Below, piece by piece: positions 36,601-48,300 of a DNA stretch of 64,000 nt. Under the pieces are notes generated by a model. That model searched no databases, was not told where the DNA came from, and saw nothing but the letters and a program-made list of their open reading frames with translations. The position numbers and the translations under genes are program-made. Every line of letters starts with the position of its first letter. Position 1 is the first letter of the stretch. The DNA is from Klebsormidium nitens (lineage: Eukaryota > Streptophyta > Klebsormidiophyceae > Klebsormidiales > Klebsormidiaceae). The DNA lies in the NCBI GenBank assembly GCA_000708835.1, contig DF237031.1, positions 121,840 through 185,839 on the forward strand, in the 5' to 3' direction.

Positions 36601-39433
36601 TTAAGAGTAGATACGATTCTTGGCAGTGATGCTGGTAACCCGCCTGAGTCTTGTCTCAAACAAGGGGTTCGTCTTTGAAGCCATGTACGTCGTTGTTGCA
36701 CACTGTGTTCTGGATCTCACTGCTGAAAATCTCTTTCCAAGCTGCCAGCCCATAAGTAACTCTCCTAGCGTCAAATTTGCTTCCTAATCTTTATCAGAGG
36801 CTCACATGCCTTGTTTTGGGCCCCGCTCAAGAGTGCAGATTCGTTTGGATGCGATCCGCCGAAAACGTAATCACTTTGCCTGCAAAGCGCTCCTGCAATG
36901 CTGTCGCAACTTAGGGATCTGGTCGTCTGAATGTTCTAGACTTTTGTTCCATTGCTTTGTTGAGGGTTCATCAGTTTGCCGGTAGTCAGGCTCTCTCTCT
37001 GCTTCAGCATACTCAGCGTGACATGACACCCAACGTGTCAATCTTAGCACCTCCAATCAGTGTCTGGTAGATAGGCCTTCCAGCAGATCCGCCATCCTTT
37101 CCTAATAATGTGCCTCTTTACGTGCGACCATTCTAGCCGACCGTTCCTTATGTCCTGTTAAATCTCATCTCAGTACAGTCTGGGGTTGTTTCGAACGACT
37201 ATGCTACGAACCCCAATGGGAGCCGCCCGCTTGTGCCCAACTAGATGGTTTTCTAAACCCCTCACGTTTACAATCTGGGCTAGCCGCAAACCGCTCTTGT
37301 CTTTCCCTTTGCAGCCCCGGTTCCGTCTCAAGCGGCGCCCTCAAACTCCCCCCGCCCGGCAGCACTTTCCCTGGGGGCCGCCCACGGTTAACCGACACCG
37401 GGGGTTACGCCGGAATGTGGGTTCCGTGGTACGCCATCCCCCAGGTTTGCCGCGGGTTATGGCCTAACCTCGCGGTTCACTGGGCGGTCATCACGTTCGT
37501 GGAGTGCGTGCAAACGACGCGAGAGCTGCTGACGAGGGACAACGAGTGGCAGGTCCTGAAGCACGACGCGAGCAGACCGCTGCTGCAGTTGCGCTGCGGG
37601 TAAGTTTCAAGATTTCAGAGCTTAAGGATAAGGGCTTTAGATTGTAGATATTCCGGCCTTCACGGGCGAGGGTCTCGAGTGGATCTGCCTACAAAGTCTT
37701 CTGTACTTCTTACGCTGAATGGCTTCGTGCTTACGCTTCATGAATGGGACGCTTGAGGGTATTCGCTCTTGATGTGAGGGTGGCCATGCTGCATCAGAAG
37801 GAGCTTTTCGAGACGGGGCAGTTCAAGGTTTCGAGCTTTGACAGTCGAAGCAGCCAGGATTCTCAAGAGTTACATGAGAGGGTTCGAACGGCTCACGCTT
37901 TGATACGGTTTGATCTGATTTCAGGGGGAATCGGTTCTGCGTTCTGTGCTTTGAAGATGTGGGAGTTTCTGAACCTATTTGATTTGGCCGCTGCTCGCAT
38001 TTGCGCATCATGTCATAGCTTTGCATTTTGTGGACCGAAGGACCAAGGCCTTATGTGTGACGAGTCGCTGAGTAGCCGGATCGATCAGATTACACTGGAG
38101 CGTGCTTCCTTGCACTGGCAAAATAACGGCAGTAGGAACGGAGCCACAAGAACGAACCTTTCCCATTCTTTCCAGTGCCCGTTGGTCTCTTGAATAAAGA
38201 CAGTCTCCAATCTTGGAGTTTTCAACCCTCTCGCGAAGGACTCTCAATACCAGCGGGCTTCTTACATCCTCCCGTAAGCGTAGACAAATGCTTGAAATAA
38301 TCATTTATCAAGCTTCGGTCTTCCTTTGCTTTGATCCGGAGCTTATCCCATTCGAGGTCAGACAACCAGACCTTTTCTCGCCCCTCGTCAATATGGACAA
38401 GTCTCTACTGAGTAGAGTATTTTAAAAATATCCTTTATTTTCGTCCAGGGGCGTAGCAATTCAGTTGAGCGCTTCCTTGAGCAGCATTCGGTCCAAGCTG
38501 TGGTCAGAATTCCTCAAGAGATCAGCGGTTTCAATTGCTCCAAATCCGTCGTGAGAGCTGTCATGATAGTAAATCGCTTCTCACTCCTCGTTAACACGGA
38601 CAAGGTTCTGCGTAAACGGTTAACAAACAGGCGTTCTTTTCCTTCTTTATAGGAGCCTCGCCGTCCAGTTGAGCGCTAGCTCGAGCAGCATCCGGTTCAA
38701 GCTCCAATCAGGCACACAGCAGGAGAGCCCCATCACAAAAGTGGACGCCGCCGACCTCGACGAATACTTCCATGCACGAGTCCTCCGCTCGCCGCACCAC
38801 CGCGACCGAATCGCGTCTTTCGTAACCCTGCTAGCGCTCCCGATCAAGACCCTGCGCGACTTCGTCGGTTTGATCCGCTGGGAAAAGGTCGAGATTGTGG
38901 TTGAGAGAGACCGAGAGTCGAAGGGCCAGGGGGGGTCGAATGTGGTCGGGGAGATCTGCCTGGAGAAGAAGCCGTTGCCTCCCGGGGGGTCTGAGTTCAT
39001 GGCGCCGTTCGCCCGGGGGGATCCCCCGGTCCGAGAGAGGGATCCCTCCGGGGAGAACGCCGAGGAATCCCTCCGGCACGTCGAGGGGAACGTCTACTAC
39101 AACCGGAGGAAGGGCGTGGTGGACTTTGCGCTGGGGTTCGTCTGCCCGGTTAGTCATAACCGGGCACTCTGGCGGCAGGAGACAGCGCCCGGGGATTGGG
39201 GCGGGGGTTTGGTAGGACCTGAGCGGAGGTTTTTGCTGACGTGGCTACGGTGCTCGGTGCAAGACGAGTCGATCCAGTTGTTAGACGTGCAAGGGCCGCT
39301 TGAACCGACGGCGAAAGAGAGGCTGACTATGTTGATCACGACGGCTTTGGATTTGAATACTAGAGGAGAGAGCGAAGGGTCCAAGATGCAGCGAGCCGCG
39401 ACGGCTATCCAAGCGACGCTCGTCAGCCAGTAG
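21653..39433 (+). CDS. MED14: Mediator complex subunit 14 (MED14)
   Basis: MED14 is the scaffold subunit that links head, middle and tail of Mediator and so connects transcription factors to RNA polymerase II. Nine exons join cleanly: 21653-21901, 22977-23090, 23478-24649, 25365-25539, 26418-28985, 29851-30021, 30367-30794, 37315-37599 and 38653-39433. They give 1980 aa, longer than the roughly 1700 aa of land-plant MED14. Recognition comes from the N-terminal block (VPLAQLVQRTTSEAYTGI, then LEWHDTSLRDAADQLFFLH, then DVTTAVEVLTTGSYSRLP) and from RFVLRQPVGLVPDSLLRQLE. The last three exons carry FTFRNCFTLEMRCFAGA, YAGMWVPWYAIPQVCRG and a conserved C-terminal domain. A low-complexity acidic linker of about 490 residues (about 625-1110) sits within the 2.6-kb fifth exon. 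Four introns hold decayed copies of the following exon edge. The start is the ATG at 21653; one two codons later (21659) is also possible. Confidence 0.93.
25165..25250 (+). repeat. Decayed copy of MED14 exon 4 start
   Basis: The true exon starts at 25365 after CTCTGAGCAG. A copy of the same acceptor and about 75 nt of exon begins at 25176, 189 bp upstream. The 19-nt stretch GGTCGGTTTGTGCTGC(A/G)ACAAC is nearly identical between them. The acceptor AG is kept. The copy has drifted further downstream and does not keep the exon's frame. Confidence 0.85.
25955..26365 (+). repeat. Three decayed copies of MED14 exon 5 start, 149-bp array
   Basis: The true exon starts at 26418 after TTTTCTTACAG (protein PYAHGVAALDTPEDGPSLPP). 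Copies of the junction begin at 25971, 26122 and 26271, so the spacings are 151, 149 and 147 bp. Each covers about 80-100 nt of the exon with substitutions and small indels. All three keep an AG at the junction (TTTCAG, CTACAG and TTCAAG). All lie in the intron immediately before the exon. Confidence 0.88.
29490..29770 (+). repeat. Two decayed copies of MED14 exon 6 start
   Basis: The true exon starts at 29851 (CCTGCAG|CAACTGGAG, protein QLEEFVNEGEVALLLDAVS). Copies begin at 29500 and 29677, with spacings of 177 and 174 bp. Both keep GCAG at the junction and resemble the exon over 80-90 nt, including GTGAACGAAGGCGA and TGTTGGATGCCGT. The second copy has a small indel near its start, so its frame is broken. 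Confidence 0.88.
30795..37314 (+). other. 6.5-kb MED14 intron without recognisable gene
   Basis: This intron lies between MED14 exons 7 and 8 (phase 2). It has no open frame that I can assign. A likely copy of the exon 7 donor edge ends at 30967 (GATCAG|GTGAGA), 173 bp after the true donor. A weak copy of the exon 8 acceptor region lies near 37134-37210. A short tandem duplication occurs at 33165-33315. A loose motif GGCARTGATGC recurs near 32241, 34187, 35355 and 36620, in the same orientation; the segments at 34185 and 35353 match over about 30 nt. The content looks like decayed repeats rather than a hidden gene. Confidence 0.45.
33165..33315. repeat. Diverged tandem duplication in the long MED14 intron
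   Basis: Two adjacent units of about 80 bp share GACCCGAAAAAG followed by a similar order of short blocks (…GTCACTTG/GTCACCTTG…, GGGAG/GGAGC, CAGAG). The first unit starts near 33171 and the second near 33256. Confidence 0.5.
38390..38530 (+). repeat. Decayed copy of MED14 last-exon start
   Basis: The true exon starts at 38653 after TTCTTTATAG. A copy of the junction begins at 38449 after TCGTCCAG, 204 bp upstream. Both share CAGTTGAGCGCT, then a GAGCAGCAT and AAGCT pattern. Likeness continues upstream into the intron (CTCGTCAATATGGACAAG against CTCGTTAACACGGACAAG). This shows that the duplicated unit spanned the junction. The AG is kept. Confidence 0.8.
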
Positions 39434-42400
39434 CTATACACGAGAAGACAAGAAATGTACAATAGCATTCCAAGCAGGTACAACACTTGTAATGGAAGTT
39501 GAACTGCCAGCCGGGCCATGCGCAGCTGACTGAGGATTGAGGGCAGTTTCAGTGGCAGCCGTTTCGTGTCGATGCATCGATTTGCATGGAAGGGGACGTT
39601 CCAGCCTGAGGGGCCGCAAATACTGCGTACTGTTATGCCAGCACTGGCCCGTGACCGTCCCCGGTCATGCATGACGCCAGCTAGGACTCCATGCAGCGGT
39701 ACGGGTCCGTCACGTTGATACTCATTGAGATATACCGTACTATAAGGCGATCCTGATTGCTGTTGATTGATTGCAATATATGTCACTCACTAGCTGATCT
39801 TTGAAGTTGGCAATGGCGTGACCAGAACTAGCGCGGTTGCGCAAGCAATGCCATGATATGCCCCTCTCGCAATCCATGACGGACACGGGCGGACGGTCTG
39901 CATGGGTTGGTTTTTATGTCACAAATCGAAACGCAATGATCTTGATGATTTGATCCCAAGCGCGCTGCGCCAGGACGCATACACTGTGTGCTAACTCATG
40001 CATGCAACGAGAAATCCGGCCCATGGGCATTTGCTATTCTAGTCAGTCTGCATCCAATACGATCGCGATCGCCGGTTCATTCATGCACAATTACTGAGTA
40101 AGCGACAAAACCGGTAATCAGCTAGCCCGACGTTGATCGGTCGATCCAGCACATGCGACCATTGACCTCATGCCCCACCATGTGCTTCAGGCAATTGTAA
40201 TCTTAGCCTACCTGGACTTCCGACGACCTGAGCTAGATAAGCTCATTGATCAATAGAATCTTTGCACGCCACGTGACCTGATTGGCAAGAGGCCGTTGAT
40301 TTCGATTTGCTGAAATGTGTACGTACGGTATCGTCCATGAAAAATCAAGTGCGTCGGAGTCACTTTGAGTGCATGGACAGGCTCCGACATGTATCATTGG
40401 GCCAGAATACTGATTCAACGTCCAGCCGCCCAAGTCTGCACATGGGAAAGGAAGCAGATACGACAACCCTGTTTAACCAGCAAGCAGACTCTCACGGGAT
40501 GCTCCAATTCTGAGAGATCGTGATATCCTAAACTGGTTGGGAACTGGAGGTCACCGCTCGAGCAGTTCAGCTCTTGCGACCAAAAAGGCTGAATCAAAGC
40601 CCAGACGCTAGCAATCGAGTTGACAACGACTAAGAGTATGCAAATACAGGAATTGCAGAGGCACCGTGCAATCAAGCAGCCTGCCACCTCGAAACGTGGG
40701 TTGGTCTATCAACGGTCTAGCCTTTTTTATATATATATACTTCTTTAAAAAAAAAGGCCGCAGCGGTGAAGCCATGGACGCGGCTCTTCAACATGGGTGT
40801 GCGTTACAGGTAGAACTAAAAGCGCGGTATCCTGGGCGACTCGCTTCCCAACAACCTGATAACCTCAGGTGAACGAACGCCGGAGCTTCAAACAGAAACT
40901 CCGAATTCAATGTACATACTGCCTGGGGGACAACGGGACAGGGGCGGAATGCACGGCGGAAGAGTTGCGAGAGTTTACCCGCATTTGGAAGCTTCTCGAA
41001 GTAGTGTTCTTCTCGAAGTTTTTCTCCGTTGAAGAACTGATCAGCTCGATTCTCGGCGCCGAAGTTTGATTTAAGGGAAATCAAGGGCCCGGTTCGGTGT
41101 CAGACAACGACTCCCTTGAATCAAAGAGCCAGCGTTGGGCTTGTCATCTTGGTCACTGCTCACGTAAGTTGGCTTCATCTTTGAGTCAATCAAGAGCTCG
41201 TAGAATGTAAAGCGCTCCGAATCGTCCTCATTCTGTCACTTTCTGAAAGGCGTCGAGAGATTCAAAAAGATCCAGTATGAATCAGGATCCTTGTCCTTGC
41301 TTCGTGAAGCGCAGATTGGGTCAAAAGTTTGTTTGTCCTGAGTAACTCTCCAGCCGTCATCGGCGGCTTTCGTGGTCCACAAGCGCACCGCCAGGGAGGC
41401 TGACATCGAAACTTCGCCGACGCAAGAGAAGCAGAAACAGTGTCCTTTAAAAGTGAGTGCTCAGCGGTTTGATTGTCAATCTTGTCAATGTATTAATGCC
41501 TGTTAGGTCCTCGGTTGCCTCAAACACGGTTAAAGCTTCAGCGGAGTTGCTTGAACACCGAAAGGAGGAAACCACAGTTAATCAAGCCTCGTTATAGTGG
41601 TTTAGTGGCCCTTCCATCAGATGGGACTGGTTGCGTGCTGTTCAGCACCCGTTAGCCAGGTCCGGTAATAGGGGGGAAACCAAAGTTGACCTGGGGAGGA
41701 AGAAAGAAGAGAGCACCTCAGACTCTTTCCCGGGTGAGCAGATCACATTGCCTCGCTCTTATCCACAGATTAAACGACTTTTGCATTGCTTGAAAGAAAA
41801 GAAGGCAAACTTTCTGAGAACGACCGAATGTTAGCAAAGATAGGAAATCCGAGGCTTCTAAGGAAGGTCCCTCACGTTGAGTAACAAAATCTCGGGCCGG
41901 CAGTCTGTTGCTTGAACAAACGACACGCAAACAAATAATGGAAAAAAAAGAAGGTGGCACCAGGTTCAACAACAGGCTTCGACTTGATCAAAAGTTCTTT
42001 GATCAAAAACTAATTCAAACTTTCATCCACAAAAGCGAGGAACACAGCTCTGAGAGTGATTCTTTGAACAAAACTGTCATTGAATATCTGGCAAGGAAAG
42101 ATTAAGAGAGTACCAGATGCGTCTTTCTGCCTGCAGCCATGGCGTCTAAAGAAAGGCTGCCAGAAGAAAACGTCAAACAAGCCACTGGAACTAAGCACGA
42201 GGAGAGAAAGCTCAGGAGCAGGCCGAAACTCAGGGGTCTGAAAACTTTGACGTCATCATATGCCATAGATTGTCAATTGTGACGCAACCCAACACCAAAC
42301 TACGTCCCTAAAGCCAAAGTACAAGCAGAAACCCGTTTCTAAGTGACTTCAAGCTGGCTTTCTGCTAGCGAACCCGCCTTCGCTCAAAGGGATATGACTA

Positions 42401-45346
42401 GTCAATATCAGACCAACACTAAATTAACATTAAGGGCTACAGCTAACCCTGGGTAGAAGCTAGGGACTCACGCCTTCCTCACAAGCGCGGAACGCATGCT
42501 CCAACTGCCAGCGACTAGGCCATTAGGAAAGCTGTTTCCCCGACCAAAGCGAAGGATAGAGGCAAGTTGTGGGACTGACATTCACTTGCCAGAGTCTGAG
42601 GTGCTCACCTAGCCTTTGATCAGATGCAACGTCTTTGACCAGGAACCGCCATATGCAAAGGCACCATATTTATGAAGCGCCCTGGTTGTTGAGGTTTGGC
42701 TCCTCAGCGATATCGTGCGCTGGCTGTAGAAAGTGCCACTAAAGAGCAGGATAAAGAAACACACGAGCGCAGTATAGCAAAGCTCACGGGTCAAAATGGT
42801 GAGAGGTTTGCGCTGTTGTTCCTTAAGTTAGCAGCCAAGTAGTGCTGCATTCTGCTGCGCTCTTTTGCTGAGCTAGCTTCTGAGCGGGCGCGCGATTTGC
42901 GTTGAAAAGCGCCGGTGGCGGCCCCCGCGGCCGCCCCGAGCCAGGGGAGGGGTTCGCGAGAGGTTTAAGAGAAAAAAAAGATGTGTGAATATTCCGGGTG
43001 GAGCTTGCATGGACGGTCGGAATCTTTCCTTGTGAGTCTGCAAGCTACATCGACGGCTAAAATAGGTTTGACACCCAGTAGAAACTAGGTGTGGGAAACT
43101 TGTTGCCCCTGAATCAGGGGGGTTCCCGGTTCAATTGAAGGTTCTTCACTCACTGAGTCACTGAAATTTCCTTCAGAAATTTTCCTATGCCAAATGGCTT
43201 ATGGCCGTCTTCAGGCATCCAACACATTGCATTGTATGTAGCTCAGATAGCTGTGAAAGTTTAGCCAGAAAGAAGAGCCACCAAGGATCTAGGACGAAAG
43301 AACAGCTGGGGACGGGGCAAAAAGAAGAAGAAAGAAGTAGAAGCAGGATGATACAACAGAGTTCTCTTGACTAAGCTTCGGAGAAAGCCTGGGGTTATTG
43401 AGTTGGTCTGAAATCTCCAGTTGAAGGTGAGATGCTCATTAGCAATATTCTGTTCCCGGGTTGAGGCTGTCCTGTTGTCGCCCATTTTCGTCATTGTTTC
43501 AAGCACACACGGAGGGTAAGCTTTTTGCAGGCAAAAGTGCGATACTGCAATGGGGGTCTGGGGGGTGCGCTTTAAGCTTGTAGGCATTCAAACACCAATC
43601 TATAGCGCCAGACGAGGGACAAAGATCCCGCCAACAAGGACGGACACTTGAAGTTAGAAGTTAGAGAGATTCCAAGTATCAAAAAGGCAAAAGGGACAGC
43701 CCGCACCTCTCCCTTCGATAAAGCCTTCAAGCATCTTGAGCATGTTGATCCGAAAATTTAGGGTATCCGCATTTTTCTTGCAAAGTTCACGTTATTCTCT
43801 GAGTTTGAGTGCGACATAGTGGTCAACTGATCTGCCAGGGTGCGCCCCAGTTTCACTTTCTAGTATACTTCTCCTTCCCATAGCGTTGCTCTTGGCTGAA
43901 GAAAAAAGTTTTTTTTTCTTCACTACTTGGGCGACCGCCCACGGCTTTGCTCTACGAATCGTGACAAGTCAGGAATAACACCGCTAGAATGTCTCAACTC
44001 GTTTGCACAAAGCAATTGCTCAAGCCAGGGCACTATCTGAAATTTACCCTGCCTTCTTAGCTAGAATTGTTGTTGTGAAGCTTCAGCTTTTCAAAGCTTC
44101 CATTGACTCATGAAAGCGTTCTCTGGTCCTGTCATTGAAGTCTCCTGTGTTTTTATGCTTTCAATGCCAGGGGGCAAAGATGTACGTCCCTACTCACGCC
44201 GCGAAGCGCTGTCACATCAAAAGGCCATTTTGTCAAAAGCTTTACGTCTTCACACGTTGCTTTCTCATTTCCAGCCACCACCAGTGTTCGTTCAGCAATG
44301 TTTCTTCAGCTGCTAGGTATGAGAAGCGCCGACCTGTTGGGCTAAAGAAAAATGTTGATGCACGGCAACTTATGCAATGTCTTCTCGCAAGTAACTTACA
44401 AACAACACCTTCGGTTCCTATTCCTTGGCTATATGCACGCACAGTTACTACGCAGCCGAATAGCCCGCATGATGGCTGAAACACTTTTGGTTTAGCACCT
44501 TATGAGCTTTCATTTTCTCATTGGGAGGTTTTTTCTATCACTTTCGAAAAGGCGCCTTAAGTGGGGCCTGTATTCTATTACCTCCAAAATAGGCTACGGC
44601 AATCTCGCTTCCCATTACTTTCCTAGGCACTTTGACTGGTCTGGCAATCGGCGATTTGCCGTTCTTATGTTGAAAGAGACCCACAACATCTCCCCACTAT
44701 CTCTCTACATATCTCGTTAGCCTCCCCTTCTGCGTGTGAAGCCCTTTGACTCCTTCTACCCAATGGTGATATTCTAATATCCATATGCCACATTTTCCCC
44801 ATCTGGGCAGCTTGCAGACGTTCCCTGGTCCACATATTGGTTGATCACGAAAGCCACAGAGTGTTGTAATCTGTCAAAAGAACACCATTCCAGGCAGCCT
44901 TTCTGGATTTATTTAGAAGCATGTAGACTGTCGGGCAAAGCTGATGCTGTCTACTCCTCTTTATGTCTTCCTCCTTCTACGGCAACGGTCCATACTCTGA
45001 ACTTGCGCTGCCACTGATTCATGTAAGTACCTTCTTTGAAAGCTTACCGAACTTCCGTGTCTGCAGGTTCGCTGTAGACGCGCCTCTGAATAAGGGTAGA
45101 GCGTATTTTAACCTTCCCAAGAGAGCACTTGACGTTCCTCCCTCAAGAACGCCTAAGCGGCAGATTGCCGACCATTCAAGCCTTTGGCAGAAGCCCCTCT
45201 TCTAGGTCGAGTTTGCCTCCTTTAGGTCGATTTCGTCGAGGTCTCTTGGAGAATCTTTATAGGCTTCGTGTCGAGTCGGATCGAATCCTTGGAGTCAGAC
45301 GAACTTCGTTGGAAAAATTTGGGTAGAGCGCACGGGCGTCTCATGG
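39434..45346. other. Intergenic region, 5.9 kb, no gene recognised
   Basis: This stretch holds the MED14 3' flank and the promoter of the bromodomain gene. I find no exon chain with family likeness. The part from about 39640 to 40430 is rich in CATG, GATC and TGCA tetranucleotides. A TATA-like run lies at 40725-40742, about 30 bp before an ATG at 40773. A very GC-rich block occurs at 42900-42960. A small plus-strand frame at 40869-41069 is unsupported. Confidence 0.4.
40720..40812 (+). promoter_or_regulatory. TATA-like run followed by short open frame
   Basis: TTTTTTATATATATATACTT at 40723-40742 is followed by an A-run and then an ATG at 40773 that opens a frame starting MDAALQHGCALQ. The frame reaches a possible GTAGAA donor. 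This could be the 5' end of a small unrecognised gene, but no downstream exons could be linked. Confidence 0.2.
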
Positions 45347-48300
45347 ATGTTGCCTGGGGGGGGCATGGCTAAGGGCCTCCGCGAGTTACTGATGGAGCCG
45401 CCAGTTGTAAACGGACCCCCTGCCTGGACGCTGCAAGAGGAGCTTCTGCTGGCGCACGCTGTCATGCGCTATGGCACCGACGACTGGAAGTTGGTTGCGC
45501 AGACGCTGGAGGGGAGGGCGCCGCTGCACGGGTTTGGAGGCCGGTTCTCCCCTGAGGTGAGGCTAATTCTGAAACATTTTCTGGGCTTGGGGTTTTCTCA
45601 CGAACCGCGCGTTTTTCTTGAGACTAGTGGCGGAGATGCTGGAGAAGAGGGTGCTGCCAGGGAACGTCGGGGGCCGCTTTTTTCCGGAGGTGAGCCGGCA
45701 TGACGGAAGCAAGGTACTAAGAAACCGTGCGGGTTTAAAGCCTACCAGTAATTGATTCCTTTGCGGTGGGTGTGGACAAACAAGATTTCAAAGTGACGGG
45801 GTCTGAAGCCTCAAACTCTATTCTTCAGCTATGCGAATCCCAGTTTGGGTTGCTGACTTTTTGTTCGGTACTGTTGCGGACGGACAGGGAGATATAGCGG
45901 GGACTTTCTTTTTTCTCCTCGCGACAACCTCTTCGTTGACCCCGTTCTCCGAAGGCTAGTTGTTGACAGAACGTAGCCCAAAAAGTATTCAAGTGCTCAC
46001 AACCGGAGCGCGTTCTTTTCACAGCTTTGCGAAGCCCAGTTCGGGATGCTTCACGCTCGACGCGGGGCTCTAGCGGTGGGGCCCGATGGCACAGCGGGCA
46101 TCTCCCCATCCTCTGATGCACTATCATTCACATATTTGCGGTCTAAGATTAGTAAAGTCCGCAGTTCAATCGATAACTAGACTGCGATTTTCTTACAGCT
46201 TTGCGAAGCCCACTTCGGGCTGCTCCACGCTCGGTGCGGCGCTCTCGCGGCAGGGCCCGACGGCATAGCGGGGAGCATCTCGTCATATCTGAGGGCGCAG
46301 CGGTTGGCTGAGTTGCGAAATGGGCTGGCCGTGAGAGAAGACTCCATCAGGTGAGGGGCTCTGAGTTCTAACACATTGAGTGCTAAATCAGCGGGACGGA
46401 TCCAAACCTTGCTTTTTGGGTTGGCAGTGTTCTGAAGAGATATTTTGTTGGGCTGGGAGCCTTTTGGCTTTGACTATTTTGGAAGTCTGAAAGACAGGTT
46501 GAGGACTTCTTGAAATTAAGACACTCGAACGAACGTGCTTTCAAGCTGCGTGCCTTCTGGACATTCAGTTTCTAAGTTTCTGATGTTGCCCGACCCAGAG
46601 TTCTTGAAACATCACCAGTCTTGTCTGCGGACACCTGTCCAGAATCTGTAGCTCTCGATTATCGAGCAAGAAAACAAACGCAGAGAGTTCTGTCGAAGAG
46701 GGACACAAGCATATTGTGACGATCTGACGCCCTCCTTTTTGTGCAGCTTGCTCAAGGTCAAGATCCAGTCCCTCGAGAGCGCGCGCCTGACCCTCCGGTC
46801 CCAGCGACCCAAAGCTGACGTCATCCCCCATCACTTTTCTGCAAACTCGCTACCCCCGCAGCAGCCACTTCCGGAGGCAACAGCCCAAAGCCTTCCATTA
46901 CACACAGACGGCAACGCTTCCGAGGGGGCGGCAACGGTTTGTCCCGCAGCCGAGGCGAACGGTTTCGAAACTGACACCTCTAGTTGGGGGGTAACGAGGC
47001 CGCCCCTTCCGAGTACCCCCCAAAACGGAAGCGACCAGTCCGCGCAATGGGGCGCGGGGATCCCTCTGGCTGGGCGACTTTTAGCGCCAACGCTGAGTCA
47101 GGAGATGGCCAGCTGGCTAGCGAGCGGCGCCGCCCCTCTGTTTGCGGACGACGGGACTGTAACGGCAACGTCCGAACACAGCAGAGAAGGGTCCGAAGCG
47201 TCCGATAACGTTCCGGGGGGGAGATCGCCGCCGGGCTTGAACCTCGACGTCGAGGAGCATTCCACAGCCGAAGCGGGCGCCGCTGACGTCATCGATGACG
47301 TGGCGGTGACGGCGGTGCGAGGAGTGGGGGCGGGAGAGAAGGGCGGCGTTGCTGCTGTCGTCAGCCCGACGGTCACGCCGACGTCGCTGCTCGAGGCGCA
47401 CGCGGTGGAGGCTTTGCGGGAAGAAGGACAAGGGGAAAAGGGGACTGGCGATGAAGCTGTGCGGGTTGAGAACGAGAGGGGGAACAAATTGGACGTGGAG
47501 AAAGTGGGCGAGAACGAGGGCGGGGAGGAAACAGGCAAAGCTGGGAACGAGGGTGGGGAGGAAAAGGACGTGTTGGCGACTGAGGAAGGCGAAAGGGTTG
47601 GGAAGGTAGAGAACGAGGAGGGGGAGCCGGGAGTGGCTTTGGGTGTTGAAGGTGGAAAAAACGACGGTGCGGTGTCTGGGGTTCCGGAGAAAGCAGAGAA
47701 AGAGGGGGAGGTTCCCGTTGCGAACTTCGAAGATTCGCGGGGGCAAGAGCCGGACGCTTTTGCAGTCCGATCGGAAGAGCACGGAACGGAAGGACGCACC
47801 GAAGAAGTCAAGGGAGGGGAGAGCGATTCGAAGCCCGAGAAAGCCGAGACGGAGGAGTTGGGAGAGAAGCCGGACGAACTTTCCGTCGAGAGGAGGAGAG
47901 ACGGCGTGTTGGAAGGGTTAGTTGAGAAGCCGTCTTCTGTCAATGAAGAAGCACAACCGCGGCAAGGGCCGCGCTCTCCGTTGGAACGAGCGGAGCTTCC
48001 GGCGGAACAAACTGACGGTACAGCGGAGGTCTCGAAAGTAGCTGTAGAGGGGGCTGAACGGACGGGTGAAATAGCACGAGTGACCGAAGAAACGGCAAAA
48101 GAGGCGCCGGAAGTGGCAGGCAATCCTTCGGTTACGGAAAAAGGACGAGAAGCAGGGGGGAGCGCTGTTGAGGACGGAAATGAAAACGGTAACGGACCGG
48201 GGGGCAAACCGGTGGCAGCCGCGCATGAACAGCCCCCTGCAGAAGCGTTTGACTTGGAACTGGAACTAGAACGAGAGGATTCGGAGGGCGCAGAAGGAAC

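Noticed and set aside
43070-43150. A tRNA-like stretch with a GGTTCAATT box
   Set aside because: I could not fold acceptor, D and anticodon stems around it.
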